This document shows positions 32,193 through 40,565 of a stretch of DNA of 64,000 nt, one piece after another. The notes under the pieces are model-generated. The model did not search any database and was not told the origin of the DNA. It saw only the letters and a list, made by a program, of their open reading frames with translations. A program made the position numbers and the translations under genes. Source of the DNA: Pseudomonas chlororaphis (GTDB taxonomy: Bacteria > Pseudomonadota > Gammaproteobacteria > Pseudomonadales > Pseudomonadaceae); contig NZ_MSCT01000006.1 in the NCBI RefSeq assembly GCF_001921865.1, forward strand, positions 1 to 64,000. The letters run 5' to 3'. Position 1 is the first letter of the stretch. Every line of letters starts with the position of its first letter.

Positions 32193-33209
32193 ATGACCCT
32201 GGGATTCACCCCGAGCATTGAGCTCTACGGCGCCAATGCCGCGCGCTTCAACGAACGGCTGATCGCCTGGACGCACATCGACGCGGCGGGCATCGAATCC
32301 GACCAGCTGATGCTGACCCTGGACATCGACGGCCTGGAAGGGCTTCCCGAGCTGGGGGGCAACGTCGGCCTGCGGGTGGGGTATCTGGAGTCGGGGCTGG
32401 TCGACCGTGGCGAGTTCGTCATCACCCGACGCACGCCCAACCTGTTTCCTCCGCGCCTGACGCTGGTGGCCACGGCGGCGCCGTTCAAAGTGGCGGACGC
32501 GAGCGGCTTCAAACAGCGCCGCTCCACCAGCCACGGCCCGACGACCCTCGGCGCGCTGTTTCGCCAGCTGACCTCCCGGCATGGTTTTTCGCCCCGGGTG
32601 GCCGCCGAGCTGGATTCGATACCGATCACCCATGTCGATCAGTCCAACGAGACCGACATGGGCTTTTTGACGCGCCTTGCCCGTTCGTACGATGCCGTCA
32701 CCAAGCCGATCAACGAGATGTATGTGCTGGCGCTGCGCGGGCAGGCGAAATCGCTCTCCGGGAAAATCCTTTCGCCGGTGCGCTTGAGCGTCACCCGGGA
32801 CAACCGCCCGGGGGATCCGGCATTCATCTCGGCCAGCATCGACGAGAACGGCCGGGCCAAGCACAAAGGCTGCAAGGTCAGCTGGTGGGATTCGGCCGCC
32901 GGCAAGGAGCGCGTGGTCAGTGTGGGCCAGGCCCCTTTCCAGACCCTGCGCCAGCGTTACCCGGGAGAGGCCGAGGCGCGCAGCGCGGCCCAGGGCGCGA
33001 TGCGCCGGATCGAACGCGAAGCGATCAAGCTCAAGCTCGACTGCCCCGGCGATCCGGCCCTGTCGGCCGAGGGGCTGGTATGGCTGGACAACAGCTGGCC
33101 GGCTTTCATGCAGGGCACCTGGTCGATCGACAAGGTGACGGCCAGCGGCAGTCGCGAGAAAAACTATCGCTGCATGATCGAAGCCACCTGCCTGGAACAG
33201 CAACCCTGA
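32193..33209 (+). CDS. Tailocin 1 hub protein (P2 gpD, gp27-like)
   Basis: Central hub of the baseplate, linking the tube to the spike. It has 338 aa, with a strong AAGGAGG before ATG 32193. The family signature TLGFTPSIELYG opens it, and FSPRVAAELDSIPITHVDQSNETDMGFLTRLARSYDA lies at about 130-165. The last structural gene of the P2-like unit. In P. aeruginosa R-pyocin the endolysin follows here; in this window tailocin 2 intervenes. Confidence 0.9.
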   Translation: MTLGFTPSIELYGANAARFNERLIAWTHIDAAGIESDQLMLTLDIDGLEGLPELGGNVGLRVGYLESGLVDRGEFVITRRTPNLFPPRLTLVATAAPFKVADASGFKQRRSTSHGPTTLGALFRQLTSRHGFSPRVAAELDSIPITHVDQSNETDMGFLTRLARSYDAVTKPINEMYVLALRGQAKSLSGKILSPVRLSVTRDNRPGDPAFISASIDENGRAKHKGCKVSWWDSAAGKERVVSVGQAPFQTLRQRYPGEAEARSAAQGAMRRIEREAIKLKLDCPGDPALSAEGLVWLDNSWPAFMQGTWSIDKVTASGSREKNYRCMIEATCLEQQP

Positions 33210-33332
33210 TTGCCCGGTGCCGCCCGGCATCGGCTCGTTCGCTTCCTGCTTCTCTGCGGCTGTGCCCTCTGCCCCGGACGGTCGCTCCCGCGCCTGACGG
33301 TTTTCCCATTCACTCCGCCCTGGAGCCTCTTC

Positions 33333-33917
33333 ATGAAGATCACTCCGATCCTCACGCAACTGCGCGATCACTGCCCCGGCCTGGCCAATCAGGTGGCGGT
33401 CGGCCTCGATCTCGCCCTGCTGCAAAGCAACACCGCCTTGCCCACGCCCAGCGCCCATGTGACGTCGAGCGCCGACCTGGCCAGCCCCGGCACGGCGCAG
33501 AACGCCACTGGCCAGGCCATTCGCGATCGCCTCGAAATCATCCTGGTGCTGGACGCCGGCGATGCCCGGCGGGCGCTGGATCAGCTCGACGACGTACGGA
33601 GCGAGTTGTGGCGGGCGCTGGTGGGGTTCAAGCCGGGGCCGGACTACAGCCCGATCGAATACGACGGCGGCGAACTGGTTTCGCTCACCGCCACGCGCTT
33701 GTTCTACCGCCTGCGCTTTTTCGCCGGGTTCCAGCTGGGCCGCAACCTGGCCAGCCAGCCGGCGGAAACCTGGCACGAGCGCGAACTGGACGGCTTGCCG
33801 TCCTTGACCGGGGTCACGGTGCGGGTCGATGCCATCGACCCGGCGGACCCCAACCTGAAATACCCGGGGCCCGACGGGCGCCTGGAACTGACTTTCTCTG
33901 GAGACGTAACCCAATGA
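33333..33917 (+). CDS. Tailocin 2 tail terminator-like protein (Mu gp37 / DUF1834)
   Basis: First gene of the Mu-like unit. It has 194 aa from ATG 33333 (TGGAG upstream); the frame opens earlier but only this part is conserved. Features: LTQLRDHCPGLANQVAVGLDL, then RDRLEIILVLDAGDARRALDQLDDVRSELWRALVGFKPG. In Mu the gp37-type protein lies before the sheath. It overlaps the next gene (ATGA). The gap 33210-33332 marks the joint between the two tailocins and holds no supported gene. Confidence 0.7.
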   Translation: MKITPILTQLRDHCPGLANQVAVGLDLALLQSNTALPTPSAHVTSSADLASPGTAQNATGQAIRDRLEIILVLDAGDARRALDQLDDVRSELWRALVGFKPGPDYSPIEYDGGELVSLTATRLFYRLRFFAGFQLGRNLASQPAETWHERELDGLPSLTGVTVRVDAIDPADPNLKYPGPDGRLELTFSGDVTQ

Positions 33918-34096
33918 GCAACCGCATCACTGTGCTGCCGGCCGCGGGCCGCGCCGTGCCGGACCCCGAAGCCGGCGATCTGCTGCCCCTCGAAGGCCGT
34001 GAAGTCGCGGACAGCGCCTGGTGGCGCCGGCGTCTGGCCGACGGCGATATCACCCTCAAGGCCGCGAAGGCGGCGAAACCACAAGGAGCCAAATAA
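33914..34096 (+). CDS. DUF2635 small protein (Mu gp38-like), tailocin 2
   Basis: A 60-aa protein starting MSNRITVLPAAGRAVPDPEAG with DSAWWRRRLADGDI in the middle and a Lys/Ala-rich end. This family sits before the sheath in Mu-like tails; its function is unknown. It overlaps the previous gene by 4 bp and the sheath by 1 bp. Confidence 0.75.
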   Translation: MSNRITVLPAAGRAVPDPEAGDLLPLEGREVADSAWWRRRLADGDITLKAAKAAKPQGAK

Positions 34097-35592
34097 TGGC
34101 GATCGGATTCAGCAATATCCCGGCGGACATTCGTGTGCCGCTGTTCTACGCCGAGATGGACAATTCGGCGGCCAATAGCGCTTCTTCGGCCATGCGCCGG
34201 CTGATCGTGGCCCAGGTCAACGACAACGTGGCGCCGGCCGAGGTCGGCCAGCTGGTGCTGGTCTCCAGCGTTGCGCTGGCCAAGAGCATTGGCGGCCAGG
34301 GTTCGATGCTCGCGTCGATGTACGAGACCTGGCGCAAGACCGACCCGATCGGCGAGATCTGGTGCCTGCCGCTGCACAACGTCGAAGGCAGCGTGGCCAA
34401 GGCCGAGCTGAAGTTCACCGGAACCGCCAGCGCCAGCGGCCTGCTCAACCTGTATATCGGCGGCGTGCGGGTCCAGGCGGCCATCGTCAATGCCGCCACC
34501 GCGGCCCAGGCGGCCAGCGCGCTGGCCCTGAAGATCAACGCTGCCGCCGACCTGCCGGTGAGCGCTGCCGCGGTCGAAGGCACCCTGACCCTGACCGCCA
34601 AATGGACCGGCGACAGCGCCAACGACATCAGCCTGCAACTCAACCGCCTGGGCAAGAGCAATGGCGAAGAGACCCCGGCCGGCTTGAGCGTGACCGTCGG
34701 CAAGATGGCTGGCGGTACCGGCGTGCCGGATCAGGTCGCCGCGCTGGCGGCCCTGGGCGACGAGCCGTTCGAGTTCATCGGCATGCCGTGGACCGACACC
34801 GCGACCCTCAACACCTGGCAAGCCGTCATGGATGACAGCACCGGCCGTTGGTCCTGGGCCAAGCAACTGTTCGGCCATGTCTACAGCGCCAAGCGCGGCA
34901 CCGTCGGCACCCTGGTGGCGGCCGGCCAGGCGCGCAACGACCAGCACATCACCATCCAGGCCCTGGAGCCGGGCGTACCGCAACCGTTCTGGGTGCAGGC
35001 CGCGGCCCTGGCCGCGCGGACTTCGGTGTTCATCTCCGCCGATGCCAGCCGTCCGACCCAGAGCGGCAGCCTGCCGGGCGTCGATCCGGCGCCGGCCAGC
35101 GAGCGTTTCACCCTGACCGAGCGTCAGTCGCTGCTCAGCTACGGCATCGCCACCGCCTACTACGAAGGCGGTTACGTGCGCATCCAGCGTTCGATCACCA
35201 CCTACCAGAAGAACGCCTACGGCCAGGCCGACAACTCCTACCTGGACAGCGAAACCCTGCACCAGTCGGCGTTCATCGTGCGTCGCCTGCAAAGCGTGAT
35301 CACCAGCAAGTACGGGCGCCACAAGCTGGCCGCCGACGGCACCCGCTTCGGCGCCGGCCAGCCGATCGTCACCCCGAGCACAATTCGCGGTGAGCTGATC
35401 GCCCAGTACGCCAAGCTCGAACTGGAAGGCCACGTGGAGAACGCCGAGCTGTTCGCCGAGCACCTGATCGTCGAGCGCGACAGCCAGGATCCGAGCCGGG
35501 TCAACGTGCTGTTCCCGCCGGACTACATCAACGGCCTGCGGGTGTTCGCGCTGCTCAACCAATTCCGTCTGCAGTACGACGCGGCGGCCTGA
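34096..35592 (+). CDS. Tailocin 2 contractile sheath (Mu gpL-like)
   Basis: Sheath subunit of the second particle. It has 498 aa, close to Mu gpL, and is unrelated in length to sheath 1 (388 aa). Start ATG 34096 after AAGGAGCCAAATA gives MAIGFSNIPADIRVPLFYAE, a conserved opening. LSYGIATAYYEGGYVRIQRS and the C-terminal VLFPPDYINGLRVFALLNQF are typical. High G+C and strong codon bias. Confidence 0.93.
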   Translation: MAIGFSNIPADIRVPLFYAEMDNSAANSASSAMRRLIVAQVNDNVAPAEVGQLVLVSSVALAKSIGGQGSMLASMYETWRKTDPIGEIWCLPLHNVEGSVAKAELKFTGTASASGLLNLYIGGVRVQAAIVNAATAAQAASALALKINAAADLPVSAAAVEGTLTLTAKWTGDSANDISLQLNRLGKSNGEETPAGLSVTVGKMAGGTGVPDQVAALAALGDEPFEFIGMPWTDTATLNTWQAVMDDSTGRWSWAKQLFGHVYSAKRGTVGTLVAAGQARNDQHITIQALEPGVPQPFWVQAAALAARTSVFISADASRPTQSGSLPGVDPAPASERFTLTERQSLLSYGIATAYYEGGYVRIQRSITTYQKNAYGQADNSYLDSETLHQSAFIVRRLQSVITSKYGRHKLAADGTRFGAGQPIVTPSTIRGELIAQYAKLELEGHVENAELFAEHLIVERDSQDPSRVNVLFPPDYINGLRVFALLNQFRLQYDAAA

Positions 35593-35619
35593 GCCGAGCC
35601 TGTTTGACTGCGCTTTTCC

Positions 35620-35647
35620 AGCCCGCCTCGCGCGGGCTCATTTTTTT
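35620..35647 (+). terminator. Intrinsic terminator between sheath 2 and tube 2
   Basis: AGCCCGC/GCGGGCT stem with a 5-nt loop, then CA and seven T (35641-35647), 28 bp after the sheath stop and 13 bp before the tube start. It would reduce transcription of the rest of tailocin 2 relative to sheath. Confidence 0.75.
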
Positions 35648-35659
35648 GGGAGATACACC

Positions 35660-36007
35660 ATGGGGCAACTGATTGCAGGCACCTGCTACGTCAAAGTGGA
35701 CGGCGCTCAACTGACCATCAACGGCGGCTGCGAAGCGCCGCTGATGTCCGTGAAGCGGGAAACCGTCGTGCCGGGTTTCTACAAGGAAACCGATATCGCG
35801 CCGTCGTTCAAGGTCACCGCGCTGCACACCGCCGACTTCCCGCTCAAGCAACTGGTCGCCGGTTCCGACATGACCGTCACCTGCGAATTCAACAACGGCA
35901 AGGTCTACGTCCTGGCCGGCGCCTACCTGGTGGAAGAGCCGGTATCCAAGGGCGACGACGCGAGCATCGAACTGAAATTCGAGGGCATCAAGGGGACCTG
36001 GCAATGA
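35660..36007 (+). CDS. Tailocin 2 tube (Mu gpM-like)
   Basis: Tail tube protein of the Mu type. It has 115 aa. Features: QLIAGTCYVKVDGAQLTINGG at the start, and PSFKVTALHTADFPLKQL in the middle. Stop overlaps the gpE start by 4 bp (ATGA). Confidence 0.9.
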   Translation: MGQLIAGTCYVKVDGAQLTINGGCEAPLMSVKRETVVPGFYKETDIAPSFKVTALHTADFPLKQLVAGSDMTVTCEFNNGKVYVLAGAYLVEEPVSKGDDASIELKFEGIKGTWQ

Positions 36008-36300
36008 GCGATAGCGTAAAGCTGCGTGTGGCCATCGAGGCCCACGGCGAACCGCTGGCCGAGCTGACCCTGCGCCGCCCGACGGTGCAGGAAGTGCGGG
36101 CGATCAAGGCGCTGCCGTACAAGATCGACAAGAGCGAAGAAGTCAGCCTCGACATGGACGTCGCGGCCAAGTACATCGCGGTCTGCGCCGGCATCCCGCC
36201 ATCCTCGGTCAACCAGCTGGACCTGGCCGACCTCAACGCCCTGAGCTGGGCGGTGGCGAGTTTTTTCATGAGTGCGGCATCGGCGCCATCAGCGACCTGA
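36004..36300 (+). CDS. Tailocin 2 tape-measure chaperone gpE (zero frame)
   Basis: Phage_TAC-family tail assembly chaperone. It has 98 aa, close to P2 gpE and Mu gp41. Contains LRVAIEAHGEPLAELTLRRPT and SSVNQLDLADLNALSWAVASF. A slippery heptamer lies at 36261-36267, 33 bp before the zero-frame stop. Confidence 0.85.
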   Translation: MSDSVKLRVAIEAHGEPLAELTLRRPTVQEVRAIKALPYKIDKSEEVSLDMDVAAKYIAVCAGIPPSSVNQLDLADLNALSWAVASFFMSAASAPSAT

Positions 36301-36431
36301 TCGCGGTTGCCTATGACCTGGCCTGGTTCTGGAAGGTTGACCCCGAACAGATGATGGCCAGGCCACTGGATGTGCTCCGGGAATCCCTGGAGCACGCGCA
36401 ACGGATCAATGCGATGCAGCAGGTGCAGTGA
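36004..36431 (+). CDS. gpE+E' product by programmed -1 frameshift (tailocin 2)
   Basis: In frame, AG-T_TTT_TTC-ATG (36261-36267) is a canonical slippery heptamer. After a -1 shift the frame reads HECGIGAISDLIAVAYDLAW and onward to ERINAMQQVQ-type ending (INAMQQVQ) with a stop at 36429-36431 that overlaps the tape-measure ATG (36431). The extension lacks its own start. Site and geometry parallel those of tailocin 1 although the proteins are not close in sequence. Confidence 0.85.
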
Positions 36432-38185
36432 TGGCGAAAAAAACGAATAAAGCAAAGCCGGTGAAGGCTTCCAAAGCCGAAGAAACTCCAACACCGCAAA
36501 CGCTTGAAAACGGGCCGACTGTCGAAGCCTCGAGCGACATGGCAGCGGTCGCCAAAGGCGCAGAAAAACTGGACAAGGAAGTCTCAGGCATTCGCGCAAA
36601 GATCGCGGCCTTCAAAAAGGACCTGGCGGACAATGGCCTCGACAAGCTGAACTTTTCCAGCCTCATGGAAGGCACCGGGTTGGTGGGGCCGTTCGTGAAG
36701 GGCATCAGGTCGGCAGTGAAGGCCGAGGATGAGCTGGTTGCGGCGAATCTCAAGGCGCAAAGGCTTGAGGTGCCGGATGTGGTTCGAGGGAATACGGCCA
36801 CCAACCTCCACAATTTCAGTGCGTCGCTGGATGCCGTTTCTCTGAAAGTCGGGCAGGCACTGCTGCCTGCGGTCAACAAAGTGGTCGTCGAGCTGCAGCC
36901 ACTGCTGACCTCTGTCGGGCAGTTCGTCGCGAATAACCCGGCGTTGGTCGAGGGGTTGGCCGCTGCTGCGGTGGCATTTACCGTCGTGACTTCGGCGGCA
37001 ACGGCGATGGCGGTCGTATTGGCTGCGTTGTCCTCTCCGGTCGGTCTGGTGGCTGCTGGAATAGCCTTGGCGGTGGGGTTGATCGTTGCCAACTGGGCAC
37101 CGCTTTCAGGCTTTTTCAGGAAACTGTGGCAGAACATCCGACCGGTCCTTATTCCCATGGCGGATTTCTTCAAGACGTTGTTCGCGTTCACTCCAATGGG
37201 GCAGATCGCGAGCAACTGGGGGCCTGTCAGCGGTGCCTTGAGGGACATCTTCGCAGCGATTAAAGCGGTGGCCGGTGGCGTCATCGAGGTATTGAAATTC
37301 ACCTTCAGCCTCACGCCGATGGGCGCGATCGTAGCGAATTGGGCGCCGATCTCGACGTTCCTGGCAGGGCTTTGGCAAACCATCAAAACGGCCGCGGCGC
37401 CATTGATCGCGTTTTTCCAGGAGTTGTTTTCCTGGACACCTATCGCCTTGATTGCCGCCAACTGGGGGCCGTTGACGGGTTTGTTCTCGGCCATCTGGCG
37501 CTTGCTCCAGGCCCTGGCCGTGCCCGTGGCGGAGTTTCTGCGGGGTATTTTTGCGTGGACGCCCATCCCGCTGATCATTGCCAACTGGGGACCGATCACC
37601 GAGTTCTTCGCCAGCGTCTGGAATGCCATCAAAGTGTCGGCGATGGCCATGTATACCGTGCTCAGCGAGATATTCGGCTGGACCCCGTTGTTTCAGATCA
37701 TCAAGAACTGGGAACCGATCACCGAGTGGTTCTCTGCGTGGTGGCAGAAGCTCAAGGCGATCATCGAGCCGATCAAGGAGCTGCTGGGCGGAAGTTTTGG
37801 CGGTTTCATCACCCAGATCACCGGCAAAGTGGAAAGCCTGACCGAGCATCAGCTCAGGACCAATGAGCAGGACAGGGGGGCCTTGGCCCCGGCGTTCTTC
37901 GGTGCTGATGAGGACGCCGATCAGGTGTCGGGCGCGTTGCCTGGCAAGCGGCCCCAAACCGTGTCTCTTGCACCCGGTGGCCTGCAACAAAACTCCAGCT
38001 TGCTGCTGCAACAGACCGCCGCCAACAACCGCACGCAATTGCAGGGCGGCTTGACGGTGAGCTTCGAGAACGCTCCGGCCGGCCTGCGCACCAGCGCGCC
38101 GCAGATCAACCAGCCTGGCGTGGCGCTGTCGTCGCGTGTCGGCTACCGCTCCCTTTCCCTAGGAGGTTCCAATGAGCTGGCGTGA
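36431..38185 (+). CDS. Tailocin 2 tape-measure protein with 41-residue repeats
   Basis: Sets tail length of the second particle. It has 584 aa, shorter than tape measure 1 (745 aa). A Lys-rich start (MAKKTNKAKPVKASKAEET) precedes a helical part and a hydrophobic block (about 175-215). Six tandem 41-residue repeats begin at Ile218, each with (I)xANWxPxxxF near its start and an F/S-W-TP near its end. The C-terminal 100 residues are Gln/Ser-rich. ATG 36431 is preferred over GTG 36428. It overlaps gpN by 14 bp. G+C is lower than in the flanking genes. Confidence 0.87.
   Translation: MAKKTNKAKPVKASKAEETPTPQTLENGPTVEASSDMAAVAKGAEKLDKEVSGIRAKIAAFKKDLADNGLDKLNFSSLMEGTGLVGPFVKGIRSAVKAEDELVAANLKAQRLEVPDVVRGNTATNLHNFSASLDAVSLKVGQALLPAVNKVVVELQPLLTSVGQFVANNPALVEGLAAAAVAFTVVTSAATAMAVVLAALSSPVGLVAAGIALAVGLIVANWAPLSGFFRKLWQNIRPVLIPMADFFKTLFAFTPMGQIASNWGPVSGALRDIFAAIKAVAGGVIEVLKFTFSLTPMGAIVANWAPISTFLAGLWQTIKTAAAPLIAFFQELFSWTPIALIAANWGPLTGLFSAIWRLLQALAVPVAEFLRGIFAWTPIPLIIANWGPITEFFASVWNAIKVSAMAMYTVLSEIFGWTPLFQIIKNWEPITEWFSAWWQKLKAIIEPIKELLGGSFGGFITQITGKVESLTEHQLRTNEQDRGALAPAFFGADEDADQVSGALPGKRPQTVSLAPGGLQQNSSLLLQQTAANNRTQLQGGLTVSFENAPAGLRTSAPQINQPGVALSSRVGYRSLSLGGSNELA
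37082..37819 (+). repeat. Six tandem 123-bp coding repeats in tape measure 2
   Basis: Units start at 37082, 37205, 37328, 37451, 37574 and 37697, exactly 123 bp apart. At protein level each begins I(V/A/I)(A/K)NW(A/G/E)P and carries F/W at similar places. DNA identity between units is low, so the duplications are old or purified at protein level. The sixth unit diverges in its second half. Confidence 0.85.
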
Positions 38186-39410
38186 TCGTTTGTTGCCGGC
38201 GTCGTTTCGTGGCGTCGGGTTCTGGGTCGACCAGGCGAAAACCCCGGTCGGCCACAAGGGCCAGTTGCACGAGTACCCGCAGCGCGACCTGCCGTTCTAC
38301 GAGAACCTCGGCCGGCAGGCGCGGACCCACGACCTGACCGCGTTCATCGTCGGCGCCGACTGCCTGGAGCGGCGCGACCAACTGCTCAAGGCGCTGGAGG
38401 AGGGCAGCGGCGAGCTGGTGCATCCGTGGCTGGGGCGCTTGCAGGTCAAGGTCGGCGAATGCGAAATGACCCAGAGCCGCCAGGACGGCGGCCTGGTGAC
38501 TTTCGCCCTGAAGTTCTACCCCGACCAGCCGCTGCAATTCCCCAGCGCCACGGTCAATACCCGGCAGCTGTTGCTGGTGTCGTCCGACAGCCTTATCGGC
38601 TCGGCGGTACGCCGCTTCGAAGAGGCCATGACCCTGGTCAAGGCCGCGCGGATCGGCATCGCCGACCTGCGCAACAGCCTCAAGGAGGTCTACGCGACCA
38701 TCGAGCAGGAGCTCAAGCCGCTGCTCGACACCTACCGCGACCTCAACCTGCTGGTGCGGGCGATCAAGGACTTGCCCAAGGAAGTCAGCGCCGAGTTCAA
38801 GGGTTTGCTGGGGGACATCAAGGACCTCAAGGACTATGCGCGCAACGGCTACCGCGGTGTGCTGGCCAATGTCTCGCAGCAGGTGGAGGCGGTGAAGAAG
38901 ATCGACACGCCGAAACTCACCACCGGCAAGGACACCACCGCCGCGGCGCAAGCCATGGCGGACCTGGTGCAGGATGCCGTCCTGGTGCGGATCGCCCAGG
39001 CGGTGGCGTCGCTGCCGGTGGCGACGCCGGCGGTCAAGCTCGGCAGTACGCCGTCCCTGGCCAAGCAGGCGATCCAGCCGGTAACCCGCGCGGAAGTGCC
39101 AGTGGCCGACGAGGTGCTGGCGCTGCGCAACGCGATCAACGAGGCCATCTGGCAGGCGGCGGAAAAAGCCGACGCGGTGCATTACGAGGTGCTCAACGGC
39201 CTGCGCCAGCTGGTTTACGGCCACCTCACCGCGGTGGCTTCGTCCGGTGTGCGGCTGGTGGTGAAGAACCCGATGCAGAGCCTGCCGACAGTGGTGCTCG
39301 CCTATCGCCTCTTCGGCGACGCCACCCGGGCGGCCGAGGTGCAGCAGCGCAACGGTGTGGTTCACCCCGGGTTCCTGCCGCCGACCAACGTCAAAGTGGC
39401 GGGGGAGTAG
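38172..39410 (+). CDS. Tailocin 2 DNA circularization-domain protein (Mu gpN)
   Basis: Baseplate component related to Mu gpN, whose N-terminal domain is named for DNA circularisation, although its role in tails is structural. It has 412 aa, with AGGAGG before ATG 38172. Features: SWRDRLLPASFRGVGFWVDQ at the N-terminus, and GELVHPWLGRLQVKVGECEM at about 78-97. A helical middle part follows. The gene is followed within 3 bp by gpP. Confidence 0.88.
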   Translation: MSWRDRLLPASFRGVGFWVDQAKTPVGHKGQLHEYPQRDLPFYENLGRQARTHDLTAFIVGADCLERRDQLLKALEEGSGELVHPWLGRLQVKVGECEMTQSRQDGGLVTFALKFYPDQPLQFPSATVNTRQLLLVSSDSLIGSAVRRFEEAMTLVKAARIGIADLRNSLKEVYATIEQELKPLLDTYRDLNLLVRAIKDLPKEVSAEFKGLLGDIKDLKDYARNGYRGVLANVSQQVEAVKKIDTPKLTTGKDTTAAAQAMADLVQDAVLVRIAQAVASLPVATPAVKLGSTPSLAKQAIQPVTRAEVPVADEVLALRNAINEAIWQAAEKADAVHYEVLNGLRQLVYGHLTAVASSGVRLVVKNPMQSLPTVVLAYRLFGDATRAAEVQQRNGVVHPGFLPPTNVKVAGE

Positions 39411-39413
39411 CCC

Positions 39414-40454
39414 ATGAGCAACTTCGATAACCGTGTGCTGTTGACGGTGGACGGCCAGGATTACGGCGGCTGGAAAAGCGTGGAAATCAGCGCCGACCTG
39501 GAGCGCCAGTTCCGTACCTTCAAGCTCGACGTGACCTGGCAATGGCCGGGGCAGACCCTCGATCAGCGCATTCGCCCCGGCGCCAAGTGCCAGGTGCGGA
39601 TCGGCGCCGACCTGCTGCTCAGCGGCCATGTGTTCAAGGCGCCGATCAGCTACGACGGCCGGCAGATCGGCCTGAGCATCGAGGGCAGTTCCCTGACCCA
39701 GGACCTGGTGGATTGCGCGGCGATCAACCAGCCCGGGCAGTGGCGCGAACAGAGCCTGCTGAAAATCGTCCAGGCCCTGGCTGCGTCCTATGGTGTCGGG
39801 GTGGTCAGCGAGATCGCCGAAACCACGCGCTTGAGCAGCCACAGCATCGTGCCCGGGGAAACCGTGTTCCAGTCCATCGACCGCTTGTTGACGCTGTTCC
39901 GAGTGTTCTCCACCGACGACGCCGAAGGCCGGGTGCTGCTGGCCCGGCCGGGCAGCGGCGGGCGCGCGGTGGATGCGCTGGAGCTGGGCAAGAATATTCT
40001 TTCGGCCAGTGCGCCGATGGATTTCAGCCAGGTGTTTTCCGAGTACCGGGTGATCGGCCAGCACAAGGGCAGCAACGAGAAAAGCGGCGCGGCGGTCAGC
40101 GAGGTGGCGGGCGTGGCCAGCGACAGCACCGCCAAGCGCAAGCGGGTCACGGTGATCAGCGAACCGTCGCAACTGACCCAGGAACTGGCCCAGCAACGGG
40201 CCGACTGGGAAAGCGCGATTCGCGCTGGCAAGGCCCTGACCAGCACTTACAAGGTGCAGGGCTGGCGCCAGAGCAACGGCGAGCTGTGGCGCCACAACAC
40301 CCTGGTCCGGGTGATCGACCCGGTGCTGGGGTTCGACCAGGACCTGCTGATTTCCAAGGTCACCTACTCGCTCTCCGAACAGGGCTCGGTCACCACCCTG
40401 CAAGTGGCGCCGCCCCATACCTTCGACGCCAGTCCCGTGCCGGCCAAAACCTAA
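39414..40454 (+). CDS. Tailocin 2 baseplate hub (Mu gpP, gpD-like)
   Basis: Hub protein equivalent to gpD of tailocin 1. It has 346 aa. Features: NRVLLTVDGQDYGGWKSVEI, LLLSGHVFKAPISYDGRQIG, DLVDCAAINQPGQWREQSLL, and IDRLLTLFRVFSTDDAEG. It ends 111 bp before the spike gene, and that gap holds a REP pair. Confidence 0.88.
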   Translation: MSNFDNRVLLTVDGQDYGGWKSVEISADLERQFRTFKLDVTWQWPGQTLDQRIRPGAKCQVRIGADLLLSGHVFKAPISYDGRQIGLSIEGSSLTQDLVDCAAINQPGQWREQSLLKIVQALAASYGVGVVSEIAETTRLSSHSIVPGETVFQSIDRLLTLFRVFSTDDAEGRVLLARPGSGGRAVDALELGKNILSASAPMDFSQVFSEYRVIGQHKGSNEKSGAAVSEVAGVASDSTAKRKRVTVISEPSQLTQELAQQRADWESAIRAGKALTSTYKVQGWRQSNGELWRHNTLVRVIDPVLGFDQDLLISKVTYSLSEQGSVTTLQVAPPHTFDASPVPAKT

Positions 40455-40466
40455 AACCCCCGGTAC

Positions 40467-40545
40467 TGCAGGAGCGAGATTGCTCGCGATGGGGGCGACG
40501 CGGTGTGCCTGCAAGGCCGCTATCGCGAGCAAGCTCGCTCCTACA
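40467..40545 (+). repeat. REP doublet (REPIN) inside tailocin 2
   Basis: TGCAGGAGCGAGATTGCTCG (40467-40486, continuing CGATGG) and the inverted copy ATCGCGAGCAAGCTCGCTCC (40522-40541, continuing TACA) are separated by about 29 bp. It sits between hub and spike genes of tailocin 2. Confidence 0.85.
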
Positions 40546-40565
40546 CAGGGGGCAAGGAAAAAACC

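Noticed and set aside
38106..40532. 808-codon minus-strand open frame across gpN and gpP
   Set aside because: Same reason: high-G+C shadow of two well-supported baseplate genes.
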